A stretch of DNA of 58,415 nt from Flavobacterium aeripolare (GTDB lineage Bacteria > Bacteroidota > Bacteroidia > Flavobacteriales > Flavobacteriaceae): NCBI RefSeq assembly GCF_013294025.1, contig NZ_JABSNL010000001.1, positions 458,152 to 516,566 on the forward strand. Direction: 5' to 3'. The translations under genes were made by a program, and so were the position numbers. The notes under the pieces were generated by a model. That model searched no databases and was not told the origin of the DNA. It was given only the letters and a program-made list of their open reading frames with translations. Position 1 is the first letter of the stretch. Every line of letters begins with the position of its first letter. Positions 1 through 8,995 of this stretch are shown here, one piece after another.

Positions 1-1830
1 TGAATTGTAAAGAACTTCGGTTGTAGCTGTTGCAGAATCATCCACTGCTACTGGAGCTGAATTCGTCGGAATTATAGCATTCACCGTAATAGTTAATGTT
101 CCTGTAGTAGTTACTCTTCCATCACTAACAGTATAAACATAAGTATCAGTTCCTATAAATCCAGTCGCTGATTGATAGGTGTAATTTCCATCGGCATCAA
201 TAATAATTTCTCCTCCTTGAGTGGTTGCAAATGTTCCGGCAGTAATAGTTAGAGTGTCGCCATCAGCATCAGTGTCATTCGATTGTAAAGTAGCAAGTGA
301 ATTGTACAACACATCTGAAGTTACATTCGCTGTATCGTTAACCGCTACTGGAGTAGAATTTGCTGGTATTGCAGCATTCACCGTAATAGTTAAAGTTCCT
401 GTAGTAGTTACTTGTCCATCTCCAATAGTATAAACATAAGTATCAGTTCCTACGAAAGCTGTTGGAGATTGATAGGTATAATTCCCATCTGTACCAATAA
501 TGATTTCTCCTCCTTCTACTGTTGCAAATGTTCCGGCAGTAACCGTTAAAGTATCACCATCAACATCTGTGTCATTGGATTGTAATGTAGCAATTGAATT
601 GTACAACACATCTGAAGTTACACTCGCTGTATCGTTCATCGCTACTGGAGCTGAATTTGCTGGAGCACTTACAGTGAACGTCACCGTTCCGGTACTAGTT
701 GCTTGACCATCTCCAACAGTATAAACATAAGTATCAGTCCCTATAAATCCAGTCGCTGACTGATAGGTGTAATTCCCATCTGCACCAATAATGATTTCTC
801 CGCCTTCTGCTGTGGCAAATGTTCCCGCCGTAACAGTCAACGTATCGCCATCAGCATCTGTATCATTTGATTGTAAAGTAGCAACTGAATTGTATAACAC
901 ATCTGAAGTTACATTCGCTGTATCATTTACCGCTACTGGAGCTGAATTTGCTAAAGCACTTACTGTGAACGTCGCCGTTCCAGTAGTACTTGCTTGACCA
1001 TCTCCAACGGTATAAACATAAGTATCAGTTCCTATAAATCCAGTCACTGATTGATAGGTGTAATTCCCATCTGCACCAATAATGATTTCTCCGCCTTCTG
1101 CTGTGGCAAATGTTCCCGCCGTAACAGTCAACGTATCGCCATCAGCATCTGTATCATTTGATTGTAAAGTAGCAACTGAATTGTATAACACATCTGAAGT
1201 TACAGTTGCTGTATCGTTCACCGCTACTGGAGTAGAATTTGCTGGAGCACTTACAGTGAACGTCACCGTTCCTGTAGTAGTTGCTTGACCGTCTCCAACA
1301 GTATAAATATAAGAATCAGTTCCTACAAAACCAATTGCAGATTGATAGCTGTAATTCCCATCGGAATCAATAATAATTTCTCCTCCTTCTACTGTCGCAA
1401 ATGTTCCCGCTGTTACCGCTAAAATATCGCCGTCAGCATCAGTGTCATTCGATTGTAAAGTAGCAACAGAATTGTACAACACATCGGAAGTTACACTCGC
1501 TATATCGTTAACCGCTACTGGAGCTGAATTTGCTGGAGCAGTTACAGTGAACGTAACCGTTCCGGTAGTAGTTGCTTGACCATCTCCAACAGTATAAACA
1601 TAAGTATCAGTCCCTATAAATCCAGTCGCTGACTGATAGGTATAATTCCCATCAGCATCGATAATAATTTCTCCTCCTTGAGTGGTTGCAAAAGCTCCGG
1701 CAGTAATAGTTAGAGTGTCGCCATCAGCATCTGTGTCATTTGATTGTAAAGTAGCAACTGAATTGTACAAAACATCTGAAGTTACACTCGCTGTATCATT
1801 CACCGCTTCTGGAGTGTTATTACAATCTAA
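1..1830 (-). repeat. Tandem 291-297 bp repeats inside the giant protein gene
   Basis: Six complete units and the start of a seventh are visible. The segment encoding DVLYNS recurs near 1765, 1474, 1183, 892, 601, 304 and 8, giving periods of 291 (four times) then about 297. The units at 771-916 and 1062-1207 are identical over more than 140 bp, including synonymous positions, which points to recent duplication or gene conversion. The 297-bp units carry six extra bases in the linker. Repeat number is likely to vary between strains, and assembly collapse here is possible. Confidence 0.9.
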
Positions 1831-4098
1831 ACTCAAGCCTGAATCATTGGCAGTTCTAGTGTCAACAAAAGCACCATAAATACGTATAGTATTTAGAACA
1901 CTCGCTACAGCAGCTGAACTAATCTTGATTTCGTCATAACGTTTAGTTGTTTTGAAGCCAACATTATAACGTCCTGTAGAGGAACCAAAGATATCAATGA
2001 TAACAGTTAGATCTAATAATTCTGTTCCAGTTCTAGATTCTTGTAAATTCCCATCTAAATAAGTGGTAATTTGTAAAGAGTTTAATAGATCTACAGCTAA
2101 CAAACCATTACTATTTTGGATAGCAAATCCTGCAACGCTACCAATAGGAAAAGTATTTAAAATATCTTTGATCGCTATAGAAGGTTTATTAAGAACTCCA
2201 ACAGCTGTACTGATAGTTGCATAGTCTTTGGTACTATTCGAAATTACATTTTGAGTATCACTAACAGAACATCCTACACAAGCCACACCATCTATTCCGG
2301 TATTTTGACTATTTATAATTACAGGAAAACCAGTAGCACCTTCATTTAAATAATAGGTGGCATCACATTGAATAGGTACTGAACAAACCTTTCTGACAAA
2401 AGCATTATACACTTTAACTATTCCCACATTTACTCCCAAGATAGGATTACTAACAACCAATCGTACTTCGTCAAATTCTTGAGTTGAAACAAATCCTATA
2501 GTTGAACGGTTACTTCCAGTCAATAAAACGCTATTAACCGAAATCAATCCTGAATCACTAGAAAACGTCTCTGTTTTAACGCCATTATTATATGCTTCTA
2601 TCGAATAGCCTTTCAGCAGGCCTACATCTAATAACGAGGTACTTTCAATATTAAAACCAGCATAAGTTCCTATGGGATAGGTTTCAAGAACATTTTGTAC
2701 AGCAATTGAAGCACTATAGTCTAATGCTCCAGCAACTAAATTTAGTGTTGCGAAATCTGTATCACTTTCAGTAAGTATTGCATCAGAGTTGCTTACCGAA
2801 CTTCCAACAGTCAAAACGCCAGAAATTCCCGTATTTTTACTATTAACAACTACTGGAAATGCAGGATTTGTAAGTTTCGTTTCAGTATTACAGGTTAGAT
2901 CAGCACCAATGCAAAATCGTTCTATCACCGCTCCATATATCTGGGAAGTAAATAATACACCTACAATAGAAGTATACTCGATTTTAATTTCGTCAAATTC
3001 TTTTGTAGTAACAAAGCCGAGAATAGCGTTACCACTACCGTCAATTAAACTAGAGTTTATACCTATAGTGGATGTAACTGCTGGGTAAGTTTCTTGTGGA
3101 ACTCCTTCTAGGTAAGTAATAATATCCACTTTAGCAGCTACCGAAGCTTGCAAAAGTCCAGCAGCACCAACTTTGAAACCTGCAAATGTTCCTGCAGTAT
3201 AATTAGTGATAACGTCCTTGACAGCAACTGCTCCCTTAGTACCAACACCTGCAGCTATTGTGAGTGTAGCAAAATCTGAAGTACTCGCCGAAATTACATT
3301 ATCAGTATTATTAACTGAGCAACCAACACATAGTCCAGTCAAAAATCCCGTATTTGCAGTACTTATTGCAACTGGGAAATTAGGGTTAGTCCAATCTGTT
3401 TTTGTATTGCATTCGAAATCAGTACTACTTGGAGCAGAAAATTGTTGAATTATAGCATTGTACACACGGTAATTACTAAGAACATCTAAAAGTAGTGATG
3501 TGTACTCAATTCTAATTTCGTCAAAAGCCGAACTTGTTATAAATCCTATTGTAGCTGTTCCGTCTGCGTTTAAAATATTTGCATTAATACGCACAAGAGA
3601 ATTAACCGCGTTATGTGTCTCTCTCAAAACACCATTTTGATACGTTCTAATTGTTACACTAGCACCTAAAGATGCCTGAATCAAACCAGCAGTTCCTATT
3701 CTAAATCCAGCATATGTTCCAGCTGCATAGGTATCGTTCGCATCTTTTACGCTTAAAATGGCATTACAACCTAGTCCAGTGAAATTAATATCAGTGAAAT
3801 TATTAAAATTACTATCGACGAGGTTACCTACATTTGCCACATTACCTACACAACTTAGAAATTCACTAACGTCATCTGTAACAGTGGCTTGCAGCTGATC
3901 GAATACAGCCCCATTCACTAAGGGTACTTTTACATTAGCTGGCGGACTTCCCGGATTAATTGTCGCAATACCGCTATTTAAATTCGTTTTAAAAGCGTGT
4001 GCTTGTGGTCCTAATAATAAGAGTAGCAATAATGCAAAGGCAAAACCCAATGACTTTACTCCATTAAAACTGACCTTTTTTAAAGTAGAATTACTCAT
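1..4098 (-). CDS. Giant exported repeat protein, N-terminal 1366 residues (runs off left edge)
   Basis: The reading frame opens with ATG at 4098 and stays open to base 1, so the gene continues outside the window. Residues 1 to about 32 form a signal peptide: a basic start, a run of Leu, then a cleavage motif ending AHA. After about 60 residues come four modules of about 175 residues, each with a YAGTYAGF-like segment, a FDEIRIEYTS-like segment near its end, and in several cases a CVGC pair followed by SV-N/D-T. From about base 1830 down, the protein consists of tandem repeats of 97 residues (DTDADGDTLT, IIIDADGNYTYQS and GTDTYVYTVGDG in each), which resemble bacterial cadherin/Ig-like (Big_9 or VCBS type) domains. 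Known relatives are cell-surface or secreted adhesins of Bacteroidota, often exported by the type IX system; a C-terminal sorting domain would lie outside the window. Function is inferred only from architecture. Confidence 0.9.
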   Translation of the reverse strand, partial: MSNSTLKKVSFNGVKSLGFAFALLLLLLLGPQAHAFKTNLNSGIATINPGSPPANVKVPLVNGAVFDQLQATVTDDVSEFLSCVGNVANVGNLVDSNFNNFTDINFTGLGCNAILSVKDANDTYAAGTYAGFRIGTAGLIQASLGASVTIRTYQNGVLRETHNAVNSLVRINANILNADGTATIGFITSSAFDEIRIEYTSLLLDVLSNYRVYNAIIQQFSAPSSTDFECNTKTDWTNPNFPVAISTANTGFLTGLCVGCSVNNTDNVISASTSDFATLTIAAGVGTKGAVAVKDVITNYTAGTFAGFKVGAAGLLQASVAAKVDIITYLEGVPQETYPAVTSTIGINSSLIDGSGNAILGFVTTKEFDEIKIEYTSIVGVLFTSQIYGAVIERFCIGADLTCNTETKLTNPAFPVVVNSKNTGISGVLTVGSSVSNSDAILTESDTDFATLNLVAGALDYSASIAVQNVLETYPIGTYAGFNIESTSLLDVGLLKGYSIEAYNNGVKTETFSSDSGLISVNSVLLTGSNRSTIGFVSTQEFDEVRLVVSNPILGVNVGIVKVYNAFVRKVCSVPIQCDATYYLNEGATGFPVIINSQNTGIDGVACVGCSVSDTQNVISNSTKDYATISTAVGVLNKPSIAIKDILNTFPIGSVAGFAIQNSNGLLAVDLLNSLQITTYLDGNLQESRTGTELLDLTVIIDIFGSSTGRYNVGFKTTKRYDEIKISSAAVASVLNTIRIYGAFVDTRTANDSGLSLDCNNTPEAVNDTASVTSDVLYNSVATLQSNDTDADGDTLTITAGAFATTQGGEIIIDADGNYTYQSATGFIGTDTYVYTVGDGQATTTGTVTFTVTAPANSAPVAVNDIASVTSDVLYNSVATLQSNDTDADGDILAVTAGTFATVEGGEIIIDSDGNYSYQSAIGFVGTDSYIYTVGDGQATTTGTVTFTVSAPANSTPVAVNDTATVTSDVLYNSVATLQSNDTDADGDTLTVTAGTFATAEGGEIIIGADGNYTYQSVTGFIGTDTYVYTVGDGQASTTGTATFTVSALANSAPVAVNDTANVTSDVLYNSVATLQSNDTDADGDTLTVTAGTFATAEGGEIIIGADGNYTYQSATGFIGTDTYVYTVGDGQATSTGTVTFTVSAPANSAPVAMNDTASVTSDVLYNSIATLQSNDTDVDGDTLTVTAGTFATVEGGEIIIGTDGNYTYQSPTAFVGTDTYVYTIGDGQVTTTGTLTITVNAAIPANSTPVAVNDTANVTSDVLYNSLATLQSNDTDADGDTLTITAGTFATTQGGEIIIDADGNYTYQSATGFIGTDTYVYTVSDGRVTTTGTLTITVNAIIPTNSAPVAVDDSATATTEVLYNS

Positions 4099-4887
4099 AA
4101 AAAATGTTTTAAATTATAAAAAATATCGTGGTATTTGTATGCGTATTGTTGGTATTTAAGGGAATTTAGCCATTAAACAACACATCAATAAGTCAGAGAT
4201 TGACAACTATGATTGTATTTGTACTAGTTTGTAACTAAAAACCGTATGAAAAGTATTGTTCAAAATACTATGTAAAAGCTATTGCAAAAAGTATAACATT
4301 TTAAATAATGTAATTTGGAGATATAAATTCATCCTTTAAAACTAGCTCCGTTTAAAAAAATGAAATTGGAATAGCGAATTGTAAAGAGGGATGTCGCATT
4401 CGAACTTATCTCTTTTTAAACTAAGAAATAAGCGAATTAATTGTTCGTACTTAATGAAGGACAGTAAATATCCAATGTACTTGTAAGAAGTACAACCTAT
4501 TCTTTTTTTGGGGGCAAAAAACGTCATAGTGCTTTATTTATATGTTAATATATAGGTATAATAGTAGGTTTATTACAATAATGACAAAGTTAAAAATAGT
4601 AAAATATATTTTAAAAATTGATATATGTCAATGATAAATCCATATTAATTATCATTCGAAAATAAAAAAGTCTTTTAAAATCTTTAAAACTATTGATTAA
4701 CAAACTCTTATAAAACCCTATTAATTTATGTACGTAAACATCACCCAAGTGGATTTAAAAATTTCAAAAAAAAGATAAAATTTAACATAAACTAGATTAT
4801 TCTTTCTGTTTTTGTACTACTTATAGCATATAATTCAGTCAATTTTAATATATTAGCACTTCCAAAAAACCAAAACTACATTAAATC
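4099..4887. other. AT-rich intergenic region, no convincing gene
   Basis: About 790 bp upstream of the giant repeat gene. It holds a palindrome TTGATATATGTCAA at 4618-4631, similar to the operators found further right, and a TAACTTTG box on the minus strand at 4585-4592. The spacing between them is 26 nt, not the 23 nt seen elsewhere. A 61-codon minus-strand frame (4342-4527) lies downstream of this box but has no recognisable features. Otherwise I see only AT-rich sequence. Confidence 0.4.
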
Positions 4888-5124
4888 GTGAAAGAAAAGC
4901 TACAATTACACAAAATGCAGCTCAAACGGGCAAAAGAAGTACTCGAAGTTCTTGAAGTACAGAAAAACCAAATAAATTTAAAATTAGAAAGCAATCCCTC
5001 TTGCCCTGTCTCTAATAAAGATTTAAGATTAGTATTACTAGATATTAGGATCACATTAAATGAAATAGAACAAGCTAAAAGTGACATTGAAAACACACAG
5101 GCTGAAATTTTGAAGGTTGTTTAG
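4888..5124 (+). CDS. Small coiled-coil hypothetical protein
   Basis: Starts at GTG 4888 (VKEKLQLHKMQLKRAK); an in-frame ATG at 4915 would give a 69-residue version. The sequence is rich in Lys, Glu and Leu with heptad spacing in two helices (residues about 3-34 and 45-76) separated by a short NPSCPVSNKD turn, so it probably forms a helical hairpin or coiled coil. There is no signal peptide or membrane segment. It stands alone, 255 bp upstream of the TlpA-type gene. The opposite-strand frame is a shadow. I do not recognise the family; the composition looks coding rather than random. Confidence 0.55.
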   Translation: MKEKLQLHKMQLKRAKEVLEVLEVQKNQINLKLESNPSCPVSNKDLRLVLLDIRITLNEIEQAKSDIENTQAEILKVV

Positions 5125-5344
5125 AAATTATAATTCTGATCCATTATAAAAAACCTGAAAAAGCATAGGTATTGATTTTTATGCTCACTACTTTGATAGG
5201 TTGCTATATTAGATAAACTATAAATCGCGAATTTTCTTAGAAAAATATCGTTCGCCCATTAATATGACAATTTTATAAGATATTAACTTTAAAATATAAC
5301 AAAAAATTAGCTGATAAAATTATTTATACTTTAATAAAATTAAA

Positions 5345-5352
5345 TACTTTTG
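5345..5352 (+). promoter_or_regulatory. Bacteroidota -7 box for the TlpA-type gene
   Basis: TACTTTTG matches TAnnTTTG and lies 28 nt before the ATG at 5380, which predicts a start of transcription near 5359 and a leader of about 20 nt. I see no CRP/FNR-like operator upstream. Confidence 0.5.
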
Positions 5353-5379
5353 CAGCTTAACTCAATTAACTAATTTATA

Positions 5380-6537
5380 ATGAAAAAATTAATTTTATTC
5401 CTTACTGCTGCAGTAGTATTTACTTCATGCAATAAAGATAAGTACACTATTTCAGGAACTGCTAAAGGAATTGAAAATGGTAAAACCATTATCGTTGAAA
5501 CACAAGATGCTAACGGTATGGGAATGATAGCTGTTGATACAGTTAAAGTTGAAAACGAAAAATTTGAAATTGAAGGTAAAGCAGTAGAGCCTATTTTCCA
5601 TACATTACAAGTTGAAGGTGTTCAAGGAAAAGTACCTTTCATCTTAGAAAATGGAGATATTACAGTTGTTATCGACAAAGACAGTATCCAAAAATCAAAA
5701 GTTTCAGGAACATACAACAATGATGAGTACGTTAAGTTTAACGAAGAAATCAAAGTAGTTCAAAAGAAACTTATGGACTTTCAAATAAACAACATGCAAG
5801 CTATGAATACGGCTCAGCAAAACAAAGATACTGCTGTTATTAATACCTTAATGCAACAGTTTTCTAAACTTCAAGAAGAAGTAGCTGTATCGTCAAAAGC
5901 AAAATACATTAAGTATGCAGAAACGCACCCAAAATCTTTAATTAGTGCATTGATTCTGCAAGGAATGGCTAACGACCCATCTGCAGATAGCAAGAAAACA
6001 GAAGCTATATACAATAGTTTTGATGAGTCTTTAAAGAACACAAAACCGGGTAAAGAGATTAAAACAAAATTAGACCAAATGAAATCGCCTACAACTGGAG
6101 CTGCTGCACCTGCTGTTGGTGACGCTAAATGAAGATCAGATTTTTCAGCGCCTAATCCAGAAGGTAAAATTGTATCTTTAAAAGAGAGTTTAGGAAAAGT
6201 TACAATTGTTGACTTTTGGGCATCGTGGTGCGGTCCATGCAGACAAGAAAACCCTAATGTAGTTGCCATGTATAATGAGCTACATAGTAAAGGTTTAAAC
6301 ATAGTAGGGGTTTCACTAGATAAGGATGCCGCTAAATGGAAAGAGGCTATTGCTAAAGACAAACTTACATGGACTCATGTATCAAACTTAAAATTTTGGG
6401 ACGAACCAATAGCTGCACAGTATAAAGTGGAAGCAATTCCAGCTACTTTTATATTAGACGCTACTGGTAAAATTGTTGCAAAAGACCTAAGAGGAGCCGA
6501 ATTAAAAGCTAAAGTCTTAGAGTTGCTAAATAAATAA
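5380..6537 (+). pseudogene. TlpA-type thiol-disulfide lipoprotein (DUF4369 + thioredoxin) broken by one in-frame TGA
   Basis: Residues 1-17 are a lipoprotein signal with lipobox FTSC, so the product would be tethered in the periplasm. Residues about 22-235 are the DUF4369 region usual in Bacteroidota TlpA proteins. The frame then meets TGA at 6130-6132, yet the same frame continues without another stop to 6537 and encodes a thioredoxin domain with the active site WASWCGPC. Without the stop the protein would be 385 residues, the usual length for the family. No ATG, GTG or TTG occurs between the TGA and the CxxC motif, and the first ATG downstream (6268) lies after it, so the catalytic half cannot be restarted usefully. 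It is either a nonsense-mutated gene, a read-through gene or a sequencing error. Intact relatives reduce periplasmic disulfides. Confidence 0.85.
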
Positions 6538-6564
6538 GATAGATTTAAACACTTCTATTTCACT

Positions 6565-6592
6565 AAAACCTCCCTTGCGGAGGTTTTTTTTA
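6565..6592 (+). terminator. Rho-independent terminator after the TlpA-type gene
   Basis: Stem AAAACCTCC / GGAGGTTTT around a 5-nt loop, followed by a run of eight T. It starts 27 nt after the stop codon at 6537. Confidence 0.85.
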
Positions 6593-6846
6593 TTTCAAAA
6601 AGTCACACACTCTTTTACAAATAATCTTATTTCTTATCAGCGATACGCACTCCTATGTACTAATTCATTCCAAAGACACTTTGAAAGACTATTTATAAGA
6701 TGCGAAAAGCCTTTGAAACTGCTGCAAAAGAAGACATCTAGACAGCAAACTTACGTTCATTTCTAAAATATTTTATTTTTATATTATTCACTTCCAATAG
6801 ATTAAAAATAATATCAAAAATAATCAAAAATTAACTCCAAAATTTG
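6593..6846. other. Non-coding spacer upstream of tRNA-Tyr
   Basis: AT-rich DNA between the terminator and the tRNA promoter. A 63-codon plus-strand frame starting inside the terminator is not credible. Nothing else was seen. Confidence 0.4.
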
Positions 6847-6877
6847 TTTGTAGAAACGAAAAGTGTTCCTATATTTG
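6847..6877 (+). promoter_or_regulatory. Promoter of tRNA-Tyr (TTTG-N19-TATATTTG)
   Basis: A -33 TTTG at 6847-6850 and a perfect -7 TATATTTG at 6870-6877 are separated by 19 nt, the standard Bacteroidota spacing. Predicted start near 6884, about 36 nt before the tRNA. Confidence 0.75.
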
Positions 6878-6919
6878 CCACCGCTAACAACAACAACAAA
6901 CGTTGTTATCAAAGGCCTC

Positions 6920-6994
<75 letters not shown>

Positions 6995-7001
<7 letters not shown>

Positions 7002-7012
7002 CTATAAGGGAT
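6995..7012 (+). repeat. Left attachment repeat (tRNA-Tyr 3' end)
   Basis: CTCCCCACTATAAGGGAT covers the last bases of the tRNA and the adjoining DNA. A copy with one mismatch is at 12185-12202. The similarity goes on for some 300 bp past both copies, into the two integrase genes, so these are probably att sites of two elements that integrated one after the other at the same tRNA. Confidence 0.7.
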
Positions 7013-7149
7013 GAAGATAAGAAAGTGAAAGCTTTTCAATATTTTCAAAAGTCCTCAAAAATAGTGTTAAGCCTGCAAATCTAACGATTTGCAGGCTTTT
7101 TTCATTTTCTGCACCTAGTCAAAATTTATAAAAGCGCTCAAAGTTTCTA

Positions 7150-7191
7150 TGGCACAATCGTGGCACATTTGCATTTTTAAAAAAGTGCCAC
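7150..7191 (+). promoter_or_regulatory. TGGCACA repeats upstream of the integrase
   Basis: Two direct TGGCACA copies (7150-7156, 7161-7167) and an inverted GTGCCA (7185-7190) lie about 100 bp upstream of the integrase start. The decayed copy keeps a degenerate version at the matching place (around 12346-12360). They may be integrase or excisionase binding sites, or an operator. This is inference from position and repetition. Confidence 0.4.
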
Positions 7192-7292
7192 AGAATATCA
7201 TCTAAAACCCCATTAACAAAGGGGTTAACGTGCTTAACGACTTGATTTTAATAACTTATAATTCTACATTTATTAACCTTAAAAGTCGAATT

Positions 7293-8597
7293 ATGTTAGA
7301 AAGCAGTTTTGGGCTGGTTTTCTTTTTGAAAATCCCCCGCAATGAAAATAAAATTAGAACTATTTATCTTCGAATCACTGTAGACGGAATTCCTAAAGAA
7401 ACATCTACAAAACGGAAGTGGGATATCTCACGTTGGGATCAAAAATTAGAAAGAGCAACTGGTTCGAAAGAAGATGCCAAATCTATTAACTTCTTCTTGG
7501 ATTCTCTTATTCTTAAAATTAATCAATATAAGACTGAGAACATGTATAGCGGTAAGCTTATAACTGCTCAAAAAGTTATGGATTACATTTTGGGTAAAAA
7601 TACTACCAGAGCTAAAGTACTTGAAGAGTTCCAAAAACATAACGATGAAATGACGGCTCTATTGGGTAATGGATACGCAAAAGGAACTCTAGATCGTTTC
7701 ACTATTACTATTAATCATTTAAGATCTTTTATTCGACTTAAATTTAATGCAGAAGATCTTGAATTTTCTGATTTGAATCTCGCATTTATAAAAGACTTTG
7801 AATTTTACTTACGATCAGTTCGTAATTGCAGTAATAATACGACCTTAAAATATATTGCTAACTTTAAAAAGATAGTACTACGTGCTATTGATCATGAAGT
7901 CATTTTAAAAGATCCGTTTAAAAACTTTAAAGGTAAAAAATCAAAAATTATAAAAAAACCACTTTCTACTCAGGAATTATATGAGCTAGAAAGGCACTAT
8001 TTCAGTACTGATCGGCTTAATGTAGTCAGAGACGTTTTCGTTTTTCAATGCTACACAGGACTAGCTTATATCGATGTGTATCAACTAAAGAAAACTGATA
8101 TCAAAGTGGGTATTGATAAACAATCATGGATCATGTCTGAAAGACAAAAAACAGGCTCTTCAACTAATGTTCCTCTCCTACCTCAAGCACTAAAAATAAT
8201 TGAAAAATATAAAGATCATCCGCTTTGTATACAACGTGGCAATGTCTTGCCTGTAGCCTCTAATCAAAAAATGAATGAATATTTGAAAGAGATCGCTTTA
8301 CTGTGTGCTTTCCCGTTTACTCTCAATACACACATGGCTCGTAGGACCTTTGGAAGTACCGTTACGTTGCAAAATAACGTCCCAATCAATGTTGTGAAGG
8401 AAATGCTTGGACATTCCTCTGTAAAGCAGACAGAAGCGTATGCTATAACGGAACAAGTTACAGTTGGACGAGAAATGGCATTACTTAATAAACGGATAAA
8501 TAAAACGGATCCTGTCATGTGTGAATCAGATCTAGCCATCCTCTCTAGATTAGAGAAAGAAATAAAAAAGATCAAGCAAAAGTATAACCTTTCTTGA
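7293..8597 (+). CDS. Tyrosine-type site-specific recombinase (integrase)
   Basis: 434 residues from ATG 7293. This start is supported by conservation of the bases around it in the decayed copy (12484) and by the usual Bacteroidota opening SFGLVFFLK; an upstream GTG at 7230 is less likely. Order: N-terminal arm-binding region, SAM-like core-binding domain (about 80-200), catalytic domain (about 220-400) with the box-II motif HMAR and GHSSVKQTEAYA carrying the His and the nucleophilic Tyr. The first catalytic Arg (normally TGLR) is replaced: the protein reads CYTGLAYIDV, as in the IntDOT-like recombinases of Bacteroidota, which also lack that Arg. It lies directly after tRNA-Tyr, so it probably integrates into the tRNA 3' end. 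A TACATTTA -7-like box lies about 20 bp upstream. Confidence 0.93.
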   Translation: MLESSFGLVFFLKIPRNENKIRTIYLRITVDGIPKETSTKRKWDISRWDQKLERATGSKEDAKSINFFLDSLILKINQYKTENMYSGKLITAQKVMDYILGKNTTRAKVLEEFQKHNDEMTALLGNGYAKGTLDRFTITINHLRSFIRLKFNAEDLEFSDLNLAFIKDFEFYLRSVRNCSNNTTLKYIANFKKIVLRAIDHEVILKDPFKNFKGKKSKIIKKPLSTQELYELERHYFSTDRLNVVRDVFVFQCYTGLAYIDVYQLKKTDIKVGIDKQSWIMSERQKTGSSTNVPLLPQALKIIEKYKDHPLCIQRGNVLPVASNQKMNEYLKEIALLCAFPFTLNTHMARRTFGSTVTLQNNVPINVVKEMLGHSSVKQTEAYAITEQVTVGREMALLNKRINKTDPVMCESDLAILSRLEKEIKKIKQKYNLS

Positions 8598-8664
8598 AAT
8601 CAAAGCAAATACTGTTTATTAACCAGAAATAAAGACTCCTAAAACATATTTATTCATATCACAA

Positions 8665-8698
8665 AAAAAGGTTGCTTCCATCATGGAGCAACCTTTTT
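8665..8698. terminator. Bidirectional terminator between integrase and 8681-8995 gene
   Basis: Stem AAAAAGGTTGCT / AGCAACCTTTTT around a 10-nt loop, with T runs on both strands. It serves the convergent integrase and the minus-strand gene ending at 8681, whose last codons and stop lie inside the hairpin. Confidence 0.85.
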
Positions 8699-8995
8699 GT
8701 CTATTAGACAGACTTCACTTCTAACACCTGGATGGTAGGAAGGAAAATATTCAATGTATCCTAAATTCTGTAATTCTTTGAAATACTTATGATAGGTCGG
8801 TAGTGTATTAATATGGGAAAGTGCCATGATTTTGCTTCGACTCACTTTAATATTTTGTATCTGCCCCTGCTTGTAGCCCAAGCTTACTATAGCTAGCAAA
8901 AGAGCGAAGTGCCAAACGTTTAGTCTAGGATCTTCCATATAAATTAGGAAATAATTCATCAACCGATCTTCTTTAAGTTTATTTGCTTCTTTCAT
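8681..8995 (-). CDS. Hypothetical helical protein of the mobile element
   Basis: 104 residues, basic, with a predicted helix-turn-helix-like segment (KVSRSKIMALSHINTLPTYHKYFKELQNLGYIEY) that looks like a winged helix: a helix, a conserved T-Y-HKY-KEL helix and a GYIEY strand. It overlaps the next upstream gene (8979-9266) by 17 bp, so the two are probably co-translated. Such pairs are common in integrated elements of Bacteroidota, where they are usually left as hypothetical. I infer a DNA-binding or replication-control role for the element. Its 3' end is within the terminator hairpin. Confidence 0.75.
   Translation of the reverse strand: MKEANKLKEDRLMNYFLIYMEDPRLNVWHFALLLAIVSLGYKQGQIQNIKVSRSKIMALSHINTLPTYHKYFKELQNLGYIEYFPSYHPGVRSEVCLIDKKVAP

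Noticed and set aside
1..1830. Regular repeats that might be taken for a CRISPR array
   Set aside because: Units are 291-297 bp, coding in one frame, without short direct repeats alternating with unique spacers.
221..3448. Several plus-strand frames of 65-99 codons with repeated sequences
   Set aside because: They are antisense shadows of the repeats in the giant minus-strand gene, which is open over the whole 4.1 kb with a signal peptide and coherent domains.
4342..4527. 61-codon minus-strand frame
   Set aside because: Composition is not protein-like and no start signal is convincing; only a weak palindrome and a box upstream speak for it.
6130..6132. TGA as a selenocysteine codon or sign of a different genetic code
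   Set aside because: No SECIS-like hairpin context or Sec position is expected at this interdomain site, and other genes in the window use TGA as a normal stop.
6575..6766. 63-codon frame after the TlpA-type gene
   Set aside because: It begins inside the terminator T tract and has no protein-like features.
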